This document shows positions 31,216-40,075 of a DNA stretch of 64,000 bases, piece after piece (the stretch's first letter is position 1; each line of letters opens with the position of its first letter). The stretch comes from Variovorax sp. 679 (lineage in GTDB: Bacteria > Pseudomonadota > Gammaproteobacteria > Burkholderiales > Burkholderiaceae_C), in the NCBI RefSeq assembly GCF_003952185.1, contig NZ_RXFS01000016.1, forward strand, positions 1 to 64,000. Reading direction: 5' to 3'. A program made the position numbers and the translations under genes. The notes below the pieces were generated by a model, which was given only the letters and a program-made list of their open reading frames with translations, was not told where the DNA came from and did not search any database.

Positions 31216-32004
31216 TCAGGGCTGCTGCCAGCGCAGCAGGCGCTTCTCGGCAAGGGCCAGCAGCGCGTTGCTCACGAAGCCGATGAGCCCGAGCAGCACG
31301 ATGCCGGCGAACAGGTCGCTGGCGCGGAAGGCGCGCGCAGCCAGCAGGATGGCCTGGCCCAGGCCGCTTTGCGAGGCGATCATTTCGCCCACCACCGCGA
31401 CGATCAGCGCGATGGTCAGCGCGAGCCGCATGCCGGCCAGGATGTCGGGCATCGCGTTGGGCAGGCCCATCTTCCAGATGTACGCCGCGCGCGACATCTG
31501 CAGGCAGCGCGCCACTTCCGACAGGCGCGGCTCCACGGCCGCGAAGCCGTGCACCGTGGCCAGCAGCACCGGCCACATCGCGCCGAACGCGACCACGAAA
31601 AGCACCATGCCGGGGTTCAGCCCGAAGATGGAGATGGCCAGCGGCAGCAGCGCCGAGGCGGGCAGGGGGCGGATGAATTCCAGCGTCGGCTGGATCCACG
31701 CCCGGACCTGGGGCGACACGCCGATGGCCGCGCCCAGCAGCACGCCGAAGAGCGATGCGAGCAGCCAGCCTTCGATCATGCGGCCCACCGTCGCTTGCGT
31801 GAAGGCGATCAGCTCGCCATTGCCATTGCCTCCCGCAAGATTCAGTCCTTCGAGCAGGCTCGCGAAAGTGGCTTGCGGCGTAGGCAGGAACACGCGGCTG
31901 ACCCAGCCCGCGTTGCTCGCCACCCACCACAGCGCGACAAGCGCCAGCAGCACGCCCGCCGAGCCGAGCCGGTACAGGCCGATGCGGTCGTTGTTGCCGG
32001 TCAT
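31216..32004 (-). CDS. ABC transporter permease, SsuC/TauC family (second permease)
   Basis: 262-residue inner-membrane protein with about six hydrophobic helices. The cytoplasmic coupling loop EVARCLQMSRAAYIWKMGLPNAMPDILAGMR is typical of SsuC/TauC-type permeases. It overlaps the preceding permease by four bases (ATGA). Two different permeases, one ATPase and one NMT1-like binding protein give a heterodimeric importer. Family members carry sulfonates, nitrate, thiamine precursors or aromatic acids. The cargo is unknown; downstream enzymes point to a ring compound. Confidence 0.88.
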   Translation of the reverse strand: MTGNNDRIGLYRLGSAGVLLALVALWWVASNAGWVSRVFLPTPQATFASLLEGLNLAGGNGNGELIAFTQATVGRMIEGWLLASLFGVLLGAAIGVSPQVRAWIQPTLEFIRPLPASALLPLAISIFGLNPGMVLFVVAFGAMWPVLLATVHGFAAVEPRLSEVARCLQMSRAAYIWKMGLPNAMPDILAGMRLALTIALIVAVVGEMIASQSGLGQAILLAARAFRASDLFAGIVLLGLIGFVSNALLALAEKRLLRWQQP

Positions 32005-32771
32005 GACTGCACTCCCATGCGCCGCGACACCGCGCGCTGCAGCATCAGCATGCCCGCGTTGACCGCGAAGCCCACCACGCCGATCCAGCCCAGCCAGGCG
32101 AGCATCAGCGCGGGGTCGAAGCTCTGCTGCGCGATCATCATCGCGTAGCCCATGCCGTTGGGGTTGGCCGCGATCTCCACCGTCACGGCCACCACCAGCG
32201 CCACGGCAACGCCGAGGCGCAACGCGACGAACAGGCGCGGCACGATGGCGGGCAGCACGATCTTGAAGGCACGCTCGCGCGCCGACAGCCCCAGCACCCG
32301 GCTGACTTCGAGCAGCCGGGGCTCGACCTGCTGCACCGCCGACTGCACCAGCACCAGCAGCGGCCAGAAGGTGGCGAAGGCGACGATGGCCAGCTCCATG
32401 CGCACGCCGAAGCCGAAGCCCAGCATGGCGAGCGGAATCAGTGCGACGGAAGGCACGGGGCGCAGCACCTCGATGGAGACAGACCCGAGTTGCGCGGCTC
32501 GGCGCGAGAGCCCGAGCACGACGCCCAATGCGATGCCGAGCACCGCACCCAGCAGCAGGCCCAGCGCTGCCGTGCCGAGCGTGAAGCCGGTGGCCTGCCA
32601 GAGCGAGCCGTCCATGGCTGCGCCGACAAACGCCTTGGCCGCCGCGCTCGGCGGCGCGAGCGCATCGCTGCCCAGCGCGGCCGCGCGCCGCGCGTACCAC
32701 TCGAAGGCGCCGATCAGCACGACGGGAAACACCCACGGCCGCAGCCAGCGGAAGAGGCGGTTCTCAGTCAT
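32001..32771 (-). CDS. ABC transporter permease, SsuC/TauC family (first permease)
   Basis: 256-residue inner-membrane protein, paralogue of the adjacent permease. The coupling loop EVSRVLGLSARERAFKIVLPAIVPRLFVALRLG and the segment VPSVALIPLAMLGFGFG are diagnostic. It starts 8 bases inside the 3' end of the ATPase gene, so the transporter genes are translationally coupled. Two permease genes instead of one suggest an asymmetric channel. Confidence 0.88.
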   Translation of the reverse strand: MTENRLFRWLRPWVFPVVLIGAFEWYARRAAALGSDALAPPSAAAKAFVGAAMDGSLWQATGFTLGTAALGLLLGAVLGIALGVVLGLSRRAAQLGSVSIEVLRPVPSVALIPLAMLGFGFGVRMELAIVAFATFWPLLVLVQSAVQQVEPRLLEVSRVLGLSARERAFKIVLPAIVPRLFVALRLGVAVALVVAVTVEIAANPNGMGYAMMIAQQSFDPALMLAWLGWIGVVGFAVNAGMLMLQRAVSRRMGVQS

Positions 32772-33543
32772 GGCCCTGCTCGATGAAGGCGAACAGCTCG
32801 CGGCGCAGCTGCAGGTATTCCGGGTGCTCCTTGGTCGAGAGCTGATCGCGTGGGCGGGGGATCTTCACGTCGATCATCCGTGCGAGGCTCGGCCGCCCGG
32901 GGCCCGGGTTGGCCTGCAGCGCGATCACGCGGTCGCCGAGGTAGATGGCCTCTTCCAGGTCGTGCGTCACGAACAGCACGGTGAGCCCGTCCTCGCGCAC
33001 CAGCCGTGCCAGCTCGTCCTGCAGGCTCTGCCGCGTGAGCGCGTCCAGCGCGCCGAAGGGCTCGTCCATCATCATCAGCTCGGGCTTCTGCGCAAGGCAG
33101 CGGGCGATCTGCGCGCGCTGCTGCATGCCGCCCGACAGCTGCACCGGAAACTTGTGTGCGTGCTTCGCGAGGCCGACCTTGCCGAGCACGTCGGCGATGC
33201 GCGGCGCGCGCTCGGCGGCGGGTACGCCGGCCGCTTCCAGCGCGAGGCTCACGTTGCCCTCCACCGTGCGCCAGGGCAGCAGGGCGCGACCGTAGTCCTG
33301 GAACACGAAGGCCACTTCGCGCGATGGCTCGGTCATCTTCGCGCCGTTGCGCCGCACCTCGCCCGCGCTCGCGGTGACGAGCCCGCTGGCCGCGCGAAGC
33401 AGCGTGGTCTTGCCGCAGCCGCTCGGGCCGACGATGCAGACGAACTCGCCGCGCGCCACGTCGAACGATGTGGGCGACAGGATCTCGCGCCCGCCGAGGC
33501 GGATGGTCACGCCGTCGAAGCGCAGGAAAGGGGTGGCTTGCAT
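32764..33543 (-). CDS. ABC transporter ATP-binding protein, SsuB/TauB family
   Basis: 259-residue ATPase. Walker A GPSGCGKT is at residues 39-46, the signature LSGGMQQR near 135, Walker B LMMMDEPFGALD near 155 and the switch VTHDLEEAIYLGDRV follows. The Q-loop segment VFQDYGRALLPWRTV is typical of the nitrate/sulfonate/taurine group. The start at 33543 gives the usual N terminus; the longer reading frame upstream is spurious. The gap of 74 bp to the substrate-binding protein gene is small enough for one operon. Confidence 0.9.
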   Translation of the reverse strand: MQATPFLRFDGVTIRLGGREILSPTSFDVARGEFVCIVGPSGCGKTTLLRAASGLVTASAGEVRRNGAKMTEPSREVAFVFQDYGRALLPWRTVEGNVSLALEAAGVPAAERAPRIADVLGKVGLAKHAHKFPVQLSGGMQQRAQIARCLAQKPELMMMDEPFGALDALTRQSLQDELARLVREDGLTVLFVTHDLEEAIYLGDRVIALQANPGPGRPSLARMIDVKIPRPRDQLSTKEHPEYLQLRRELFAFIEQGHD

Positions 33544-33617
33544 CGTGGGGCTGGCTGGCGAATGAAAGGCGCTCGCCGACAGTGCGGCACGCGCAGTAAC
33601 GGGGGCGGGAGCAGCGA

Positions 33618-34562
33618 TCACTTCGCCACCAGCTTCGCCACGTCGATGCTCGTCTTGAGCATTTCCTGATCCTTCATCAGCCCGGTCCAGTAGGCGAGCT
33701 GCTTTTCCGTCACCACGGGGCCGGGCGGCGAGACCTGCACCTTGGCCAGCACGTCCGGCGGCAGCTTGATGTACTTGCCGATCGATGCACGCACCTTCGC
33801 GTCGTTCTTCGGCTGCTGCATGAACGACGCGGCCTCCACCAGCGCCTCGCGGAAGGCGCGCGCCGCCACCGGGTTCTTCGCCACCCACTCGCGCTTGGCC
33901 GCGTGCACGATGGTCTGGTTGTTCTCGGGCAGGAAGGTCGAGTAGTAAGAGGCCACGTAGCCCGCGCCGCTCTCGGTGATGCGGCTCATGAACGGGTCGG
34001 CCGACACCACCGCGTCGACCGAGCCGCCGCGCAGCAGGTCGGCATGCTGCGGGAACGCGGCCTCGACGAAGTTGACCTTGCGGTAGTCCACGCCGCTGTC
34101 CTTCAGCCAGGCGCGGAAGGTCACGTGCAGGAAGGCGCCCAGGCCCGGCACGCCGATCTTCTTGCCCACGCAGTCCTGCGGGCTCTTGATGCCCGAGCCC
34201 GCGCGCGCCACCAGGCCGAAGCCGGTGATGGTCTTAGAGGTGAGGCCGCCGCCGGCCACCAGCACCAGGTCGAGACCGCCGTCCACCGCCTGCAGGAACA
34301 CCGAGGGCGTGGGGCCGCCGATCTGCAGCGAATCGGACTGCAGCGCCGCCGGAATGGTCGAGTTCAGCGGGATGAACTTGAGCTCGACGTCGAGGCTGCG
34401 CTTCTTGAAGTAGCCCTCCTCGGCGGCCACGAACACCGATGCGAAGTCGGTCACGGCCGTGTAGCCGAACACGATCTTCGTGGTGGATTGGGCGCGCGAA
34501 GGCAGCGCGGCGGCGGCCGATGCAGCGGCGAGCGCCGACAGCAGGGTGCGTCGTTTCATCAT
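33618..34562 (-). CDS. ABC transporter substrate-binding protein, NMT1/SsuA family
   Basis: 314-residue periplasmic binding protein. The N terminus MMKRRTLLSALAAASAAAALPSRAQS is a signal peptide whose cleavage after SRA is likely. The mature part begins TTKIVFGYTAVTDFASVFVAAEEGYF, as expected of the SsuA/NMT1 fold, with VGKKIGVPGLGAFLHVTFRAWL as the mid-protein hinge region. Two consecutive ATGs (34562 and 34559) are possible starts; the first overlaps the TetR stop by four bases. The ligand is unknown. It belongs to the importer encoded downstream. Confidence 0.88.
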   Translation of the reverse strand: MMKRRTLLSALAAASAAAALPSRAQSTTKIVFGYTAVTDFASVFVAAEEGYFKKRSLDVELKFIPLNSTIPAALQSDSLQIGGPTPSVFLQAVDGGLDLVLVAGGGLTSKTITGFGLVARAGSGIKSPQDCVGKKIGVPGLGAFLHVTFRAWLKDSGVDYRKVNFVEAAFPQHADLLRGGSVDAVVSADPFMSRITESGAGYVASYYSTFLPENNQTIVHAAKREWVAKNPVAARAFREALVEAASFMQQPKNDAKVRASIGKYIKLPPDVLAKVQVSPPGPVVTEKQLAYWTGLMKDQEMLKTSIDVAKLVAK

Positions 34563-35311
34563 GTCTTCTGTCTCCTGGGGGTGGTTTTCTTTTGCGTGGG
34601 CCTGGCTGTCTTCGGGCGCGGCAGCGCCGCGCGCAGGCCGCCGACGATGAAGTTCACGAGCATCGGCGCCACGGCCGGGTCGGCGCGCCTGTTCTCGCCG
34701 CGCGTGAGGCGTTCGATGCGGCTGTCGTTCAGGTGGTGCAGCAGCGCGCCCAGCGCGAACTGGTAGCCCCAGGCCGCCTGGCTGCGCGTGGCGTGCGGCA
34801 GCGCGATGTGCAGCGCATCGATGTAGGCCTCGGCCAGCGGGTCGAAGTAGGCGCGCAGCACGCGGTCGGCTTCCTCGGTGGCGTGGTACAGCTCGCGCGC
34901 CACCAGCAGCGCGTAGTACTCGCCCTCGGAACTCGCGCGCAGCGCGAGCACGGGCGCGGTGAAGGCTTCGATGATCCGCTGCAGCGTGCGCGGGTCGTCG
35001 GGGTCGTTGTTCACCGCGGCCAGGCCCGCGAGCCGCGCATCGATGGAGTGCGACCAGTGCTCGAAGATCGCATGGAAGAGCTCGTGCTTCTGGCCGTAGT
35101 AGTAGCCCACCAGCGCCAGCGGCACGCCGGCCTCCTCGGCGATCTGGCGGATCGTCACCACGTGGTAGCCATGCTGCGAAAAAAGCTTCTCGGCCGCCAG
35201 CAGGATCGCCTGCTTGCGGTCGGGCCGCGCAGTCTCGGTGGCGACTGCGGCGAGGGCTGGCGTCGCGGCACGCGAGGTGCCGCGCCTTGCGGTGGGTGTG
35301 CGGGTGCTCAT
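34559..35311 (-). CDS. TetR family transcriptional regulator
   Basis: 250-residue regulator with an N-terminal basic tail (residues 1-30), a TetR helix-turn-helix (AAEKLFSQHGYHVVTIRQIAEEAGVPLALVGYYYGQKHELF), and a long effector domain. The start at 35311 was chosen because the frame upstream runs into the operator. It is the first gene of the minus-strand transporter/catabolic operon and is divergent from acetoacetyl-CoA synthetase, with paired 17-bp repeats between them. The C-terminal 25 residues are Lys/Arg/Pro-rich. It probably represses both directions until a ring-compound ligand binds (inference). Confidence 0.87.
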   Translation of the reverse strand: MSTRTPTARRGTSRAATPALAAVATETARPDRKQAILLAAEKLFSQHGYHVVTIRQIAEEAGVPLALVGYYYGQKHELFHAIFEHWSHSIDARLAGLAAVNNDPDDPRTLQRIIEAFTAPVLALRASSEGEYYALLVARELYHATEEADRVLRAYFDPLAEAYIDALHIALPHATRSQAAWGYQFALGALLHHLNDSRIERLTRGENRRADPAVAPMLVNFIVGGLRAALPRPKTARPTQKKTTPRRQKT

Positions 35312-35320
35312 CGGGGCGTA

Positions 35321-35358
35321 TTGAACGCTTGTACAAAAACATTGAACACACGTACAAA
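35321..35358. promoter_or_regulatory. paired 17-bp direct repeat, TetR operator candidate
   Basis: TTGAACGCTTGTACAAA (35321-35337) and TTGAACACACGTACAAA (35342-35358) are direct repeats spaced by 21 bp, two helical turns. Each unit is itself a near-palindrome, TTGnAC-N4-GTnCAA. They sit in the 100-bp divergent region between the TetR operon and acetoacetyl-CoA synthetase. Confidence 0.65.
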
Positions 35359-35411
35359 CCCTGAGGTCAACCCTCATTGAGCACGGTCGTTCGCAGCGCT
35401 ACGCTCGTGCC

Positions 35412-37415
35412 ATGCCCGCTCCCAATATTCCCCAGATCCGCCTTTACCGCGACTGGCTGCGCGAGACGCGCGGCCTTGTCTTCGACAGCTACGACGCCCT
35501 GTGGCGCTGGTCCGTCACCGAGCTCGATGCCTTTTGGCAGAGCATCTGGGACTACGCCCGCATCGAGTCGCCCACGCCGCACACGGCGGTGCTCGCCGAG
35601 TCGCGCATGCCCGGCGCTCGCTGGTTTCCCGGCGCACAGGTCAACTACGCCCGCGAGGTGCTGCGCCACGTCGATGCGGCGCACGCGGCCGGCATGCCCG
35701 CCATCGTGAGCGACAACGAGCTGGGCCAGGTGCGCGAGATGTCGTGGCCCGAGATGCGCCGCCAGGTCGCGTCGGTGGCGCTCACGCTCAAGTCGCTCGG
35801 CGTGCAACGCGGCGACCGCGTCGCGGCCTACATGCCGAACGTGCCCGAGACCATGGTGGCCTTTCTCGCATGCTCCAGCATCGGCGCGATCTGGAGCGTG
35901 TGCGCGCCCGACATGGGCACGGCCGCCGTGGCCGACCGCTTCAGCCAGATCGCGCCCAAGGTGCTGATCGCCGTCGACGGCGTTCACTACGGCGGCAAGC
36001 CGCTCGACCGCAGCGCCGTGCTGCAGGAGCTGCGCGGCCAGCTGCCGAGCGTGCAGAAGCTGCTGCTCGTGAAGTCGCGCTATGCCGCCGGCGCCGTTCC
36101 GCACGATGTCGACTGGACGCAGGCCGTGGCGCGCAACGATGCAGAGGTCGCGGCCTTCGAGCCCGAGTGGCTGCCCTTCGACCACCCGATCTGGATCGTC
36201 TATTCGAGCGGCACCACCGGCCTGCCCAAGCCCATCGTGCACGGGCAGGGCGGCATCATCCTCACCATGCATGCCTGCGGGCTGCACAACGACGTGGGCG
36301 CGAGCTACGGCGCCAACAACTACGGCGAGCGCTACCACTGGTACAGCTCCACGGGCTGGGTGATGTGGAACTCGCAGCTCTCGGGCATGGCCTTCGGCGC
36401 CACCATCTGCATCTACGACGGCAATCCGGCGGGCAGCAAGGAGAAGCCCGACTGGAGCGTGCTGTGGCGCTTCGTGGCGCGGCACAGGGTCACTTTCTTT
36501 GGTGCAGGCGCGGCCTACTTCACCAACTGCATGAAGGCGGGTCTTGTCGCGAAGGAGTGCGGCGACCTCTCGCGCGTGCGCGCGCTCGGCAGCACCGGCT
36601 CGCCGCTGCCCGAGGAAGTGCAGCGCTGGGGCTCGAAGCAGATCCTCGACGCGGGCTCCAAAGATGTGTGGTGGTGCAACATCTCCGGCGGCACCGATTT
36701 CTGCGGCGCCTTCGTCGGCGGCAACCGCGACCTGCCCGAAGTGCCGGGGCAGATGCAGTGCCGCGAGCTCGGCCACGCGGTCGAGGCGTGGAACGAGCAG
36801 GGCCAGCCGGTCATCGGCGAAGTGGGCGAACTGGTGTGCACCAGGGCCATTCCTTCGATGCCGCTCTACTTCTGGGGCGACGAGGGCAATGCGCGCTACG
36901 TGTCGAGCTACTTCGACACCTACCCCGGCGTCTGGCGCCACGGCGACTGGATCAGGATCGGCGAGGACGGCGGCTGCATCATCTACGGCCGCAGCGACGC
37001 CACCATCAACCGCCAGGGCCTGCGCATGGGCACCAGCGAGATCTACAGCGCCGTCGAGGGCCTGCCCGAAGTGCTCGACTCCATGGTGGTCGACCTCGAA
37101 TACCTGGGCCGCGAAAGCTACATGCCGCTGTTCGTGGTGCTGCGCCCCGGCACGACGCTCGACGACGCCATGCGCGCGAAGATCAACAACGCCATCAAGA
37201 CATCGCTCTCGCCGCGCTTCGTGCCCAACGACATCTTCCAGGTGGCCGAGGTCCCGCGCACGCTGTCTGGCAAGAAGCAGGAGCTGCCGATCAAGAAGCT
37301 GCTGCTGGGCCAGCCCATCGAGAAGGTGGTCAACCGCGAAGCCATGGCCAATCCGGGAAGCCTTGACTGGTTCGTGGCTTTTGCCGCACGGCGTGCGGAG
37401 GCCGCCTCCGCATAA
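35412..37415 (+). CDS. aacS: acetoacetyl-CoA synthetase (acetoacetate-CoA ligase)
   Basis: 667-residue AMP-forming ligase that makes acetoacetyl-CoA from acetoacetate, ATP and CoA. The P-loop VYSSGTTGLPKPIVHGQGG, the WYSSTGWVMWN segment and the C-terminal LSGKKQELPIKKL (adenylation Lys) are characteristic of the acetoacetate-CoA ligase branch; the length is right for the family. It is divergent from the TetR operon that contains fumarylacetoacetase, whose product is acetoacetate. This makes a complete route from fumarylacetoacetate to acetoacetyl-CoA. The stop overlaps the first base of the next gene (TAATG). Confidence 0.93.
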   Translation: MPAPNIPQIRLYRDWLRETRGLVFDSYDALWRWSVTELDAFWQSIWDYARIESPTPHTAVLAESRMPGARWFPGAQVNYAREVLRHVDAAHAAGMPAIVSDNELGQVREMSWPEMRRQVASVALTLKSLGVQRGDRVAAYMPNVPETMVAFLACSSIGAIWSVCAPDMGTAAVADRFSQIAPKVLIAVDGVHYGGKPLDRSAVLQELRGQLPSVQKLLLVKSRYAAGAVPHDVDWTQAVARNDAEVAAFEPEWLPFDHPIWIVYSSGTTGLPKPIVHGQGGIILTMHACGLHNDVGASYGANNYGERYHWYSSTGWVMWNSQLSGMAFGATICIYDGNPAGSKEKPDWSVLWRFVARHRVTFFGAGAAYFTNCMKAGLVAKECGDLSRVRALGSTGSPLPEEVQRWGSKQILDAGSKDVWWCNISGGTDFCGAFVGGNRDLPEVPGQMQCRELGHAVEAWNEQGQPVIGEVGELVCTRAIPSMPLYFWGDEGNARYVSSYFDTYPGVWRHGDWIRIGEDGGCIIYGRSDATINRQGLRMGTSEIYSAVEGLPEVLDSMVVDLEYLGRESYMPLFVVLRPGTTLDDAMRAKINNAIKTSLSPRFVPNDIFQVAEVPRTLSGKKQELPIKKLLLGQPIEKVVNREAMANPGSLDWFVAFAARRAEAASA

Positions 37416-37873
37416 TGCGGCGCATGAAAAGACGAACCAGCCTCCTCATGTTCTCCGCCATCGCAGGTGCCTCGTTGCTGAGCGCTTGCGCCGTGCCTTC
37501 CTCGCCATCGGCGGGCGGTGGCAGTGCGGCGCAACTGCGCGTGAGCGGCACCGTCACGTACCGCGAACGCATCGCGCTCGACCCCGCGGCCGAAATCGTG
37601 GTGCAGCTGCTCGACGTGTCGCTCATGGATGCGCCCTCGAAGGTGCTTGCCGAGCAGCGCATCAAGGCCAACGGCAAGCAGGTGCCCTTCGCCTACGAGC
37701 TGAAGGTGGATGCCGCGCGCATCGACCCGCGCATGCGCTATGCGGTGTCGGCGCGCATCACGCGCGGCGATCAGCTGCTGTTCATCAACGACACGCAGTA
37801 TTCCGTGCTCACGCAAGGCGGCGCCAACAGCGCCGACCTCGTGCTGGTGCGCGTCACGCAGGCTCCGCGCTGA
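37415..37873 (+). CDS. YbaY-like lipoprotein
   Basis: 152-residue lipoprotein. The signal peptide ends in a lipobox LLSAC (Cys25). The mature domain resembles YbaY/YscW (pilotin-like) proteins: a beta-sandwich starting LRVSGTVTYRERIALDPAAEIVVQLLDVS, with FAYELKVDAARIDPRMRYAVSARI. Family function is poorly known. An alternative start at 37424 (MKRR) keeps the signal peptide. Its last 20 bases overlap the convergent adenylate cyclase gene. Overlap with the aacS stop suggests co-transcription. Confidence 0.85.
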   Translation: MRRMKRRTSLLMFSAIAGASLLSACAVPSSPSAGGGSAAQLRVSGTVTYRERIALDPAAEIVVQLLDVSLMDAPSKVLAEQRIKANGKQVPFAYELKVDAARIDPRMRYAVSARITRGDQLLFINDTQYSVLTQGGANSADLVLVRVTQAPR

Positions 37874-39857
37874 GCGGCCCGCCGGTCCACGGACCGGCTT
37901 CGGCTCCGGGCAGGAGCTCGTAGAGCACCAGGCCCGTCTGGCGGCCGCGCAGTTCCACCAGCTCCTCGATGCGCCGCGTGCGCAGCCGGCCATCGAGCCC
38001 CGCGAAGGTGGCCTCGGACATCAGCGTCTGCGTCCCCAGCTGCTTGTTGATGCCCTCGATGCGGCTCGCCACGTTGATCACGTCGCCGAACGCGGTGTAG
38101 GACAGCCGGTCGTTCGAACCCAGTACCCCCGCGATCACCTTGCCGGTATGGATGCCGACGCGCGTGCGGAACACCGGCAGCCCCTGCTCGCGCCACTTCC
38201 GGTTGAGCGCGCTCATTTCCTCGTGGAGCTCCAGCGCGGCAACGCAGGCCCGGTACTCGGCATCCTTCAGGTCGGAGGGCGCGCCCCACAGCACCATGAT
38301 GCCGTCGCCGATGAACTTGTCGACCATGCCGCCATGCCGCGCGAACACGCCCGTCGCGAGGTTGAAGTATTCGGTCAGCATGCCCACCAGCACGTCGGTG
38401 TCGAGCGACTCCGAGATCGATGTGAAGCCCTCCACGTCGGTGAACATCACCGTCACGCGGCGCGGCGAACCCGAAGGGCCGAGCGTGTGACCCTCGTCGA
38501 TCAGCTGGTTGATCAGGCCCACCGGCACGAACTTGCTGAAAGCCTTGAGGCTGCGCGCGGAGTCGTCCAGGGCCTGGTCGAGGTGTTGTATCTCGAGCAC
38601 GCGGCTGGGCTCGCGCGGCAGGTTGTCGAGCTCCAGCAGGCCGATGCGGCGCGCGATGTGCGAGAGGTTCTCCACCGGCGCGGTCACCAGCTTCGACAGC
38701 TTCAGCGACAGGAACAGTGCGATCGCCAGGAAGGCCACCGCCAGCACCAGCCCCCACAGCACCGTGCGGCGCAGGTCGCCCAGCAGCACTTCCTCGGGCA
38801 CCCAGCTCACCAGCTGCCAGCCGGTGCTCGGGATGAGCGAGGTCTGCACCAGGTAGCGGTGGCCTTCGTAGGCGAAGGCGAACGCCGTGTCGCTGCCGCT
38901 GCCCGCCGTGCCGGTGGCCACCATGTGAGCGTGCAAGGCGCCGAGCACGCCGCTCGGCGGCTCGAGCTTGTGCAGCACGCCGGGCATGTCGCTGCGCGCG
39001 AGCACGCGGAAGTCGGCGCTCAGCAGTGCGCTGTCGCCGTAGCCGTCGTTGTTGAACTGGCGCACGAAATCCGAAAGCCGCCCGAGTGACACGTCGCCCG
39101 CCACCACCAGCGCCTGGGCGCTGCTGTCGGCGTAGCTGCGCTTGCTCGGCAGCGCATAGGTCACGCCGAGTTCCTGCGCGGCGGCGAATACGTAGGGCTG
39201 CGTCCAGACGGGCCCGCCCGCGTCGTGCGCCTGCGTGTACCAGCTTCGCTTCGTCGGGTTGTAGTCGCTGCGGAACGCGTCCAGGCGCTGGGTGGCGTAG
39301 CGCTGCTGCACGCTGGCCTCGGCGTCCAGCGGCAGCTTGTATTGCCAGGTCTCGGTGGTGAACTCTTCGCCCCGCTCTATGTGGCGCATGGCCGGCACCG
39401 GGTAGCGCAGCGCCATCAGCATCTGGCCCTTCTCGTTGCTCACGTAGATGCTGTCGAGTTCGGGCGACTGCTGCAGCAGGGTCCAGAGCAGTTCCGAGGT
39501 CTTTTCGGAGTGCTCGCCCGCGGGGCGCAGGCTGGGGGCGCTGCCCACCGCGTTGATGACCGACTCCGCCTTGTGCAGGAAGGCCAGCACCTTGTCCTCG
39601 GTGCGGTCGTGGTTGGCCTTGTGCGCGGACACGCCGACGCGTGACACCAGCCGCTGCGACCCCCAATAGCCGAGAGACACCAGCAACAGCGATTGCGCCA
39701 GCGCCACCGCGCTGACGATGGTGCCGACATCGACCCGGAAACGGCGCGAGCGCCCGGGCGGTGCGACCAGCGATGCCGTGGGCGGCACCGTGCCCCCGGC
39801 GGATTTGAGCAACGGCTTTCCAGCCGCTTCCGGATTCCCGGACCAGTTCTTGTTCAT
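37854..39857 (-). CDS. class III adenylate/guanylate cyclase with periplasmic Cache-like sensor
   Basis: 667-residue membrane signalling enzyme producing cAMP (or cGMP). Residues 45-70 are a first transmembrane helix; residues 75-365 form a periplasmic sensor with dCache-like features (RSWYTQAHDAGGPVWTQPYVFA); a second helix follows near 370-395, then a HAMP-like linker (LVTAPVENLSHIARRI) and a cyclase domain from about 435. Metal-binding Asp residues are in VMFTDVEGFTS and KFIGDGIMVLWGAP; AFGDVINVASRIEG is the transition-state region. The periplasmic ligand is unknown. It has no co-oriented neighbour, and its 3' end overlaps ybaY by 20 bp. Confidence 0.9.
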   Translation of the reverse strand: MNKNWSGNPEAAGKPLLKSAGGTVPPTASLVAPPGRSRRFRVDVGTIVSAVALAQSLLLVSLGYWGSQRLVSRVGVSAHKANHDRTEDKVLAFLHKAESVINAVGSAPSLRPAGEHSEKTSELLWTLLQQSPELDSIYVSNEKGQMLMALRYPVPAMRHIERGEEFTTETWQYKLPLDAEASVQQRYATQRLDAFRSDYNPTKRSWYTQAHDAGGPVWTQPYVFAAAQELGVTYALPSKRSYADSSAQALVVAGDVSLGRLSDFVRQFNNDGYGDSALLSADFRVLARSDMPGVLHKLEPPSGVLGALHAHMVATGTAGSGSDTAFAFAYEGHRYLVQTSLIPSTGWQLVSWVPEEVLLGDLRRTVLWGLVLAVAFLAIALFLSLKLSKLVTAPVENLSHIARRIGLLELDNLPREPSRVLEIQHLDQALDDSARSLKAFSKFVPVGLINQLIDEGHTLGPSGSPRRVTVMFTDVEGFTSISESLDTDVLVGMLTEYFNLATGVFARHGGMVDKFIGDGIMVLWGAPSDLKDAEYRACVAALELHEEMSALNRKWREQGLPVFRTRVGIHTGKVIAGVLGSNDRLSYTAFGDVINVASRIEGINKQLGTQTLMSEATFAGLDGRLRTRRIEELVELRGRQTGLVLYELLPGAEAGPWTGGPLSAEPA

Positions 39858-40075
39858 ACAACTCCCTGACGATCACTCGGACGCGCCCGCAAGGCCGAAG
39901 CCGCGGGCCGGCCTCCGGCAGATCCATGGCCCCGATCATTGGCGTCGGGGTCCGTGGGTGCTCGGAAGCGGGCGTGATTCTCGCTCTACTTCGGCTTTCC
40001 GTGCGGTATTGCACGGCGCCGTGGAGGCTCAAGCCTGTCTAGACCAGATCGTGGGAGCTGCAGGGCGCGGGCCCG

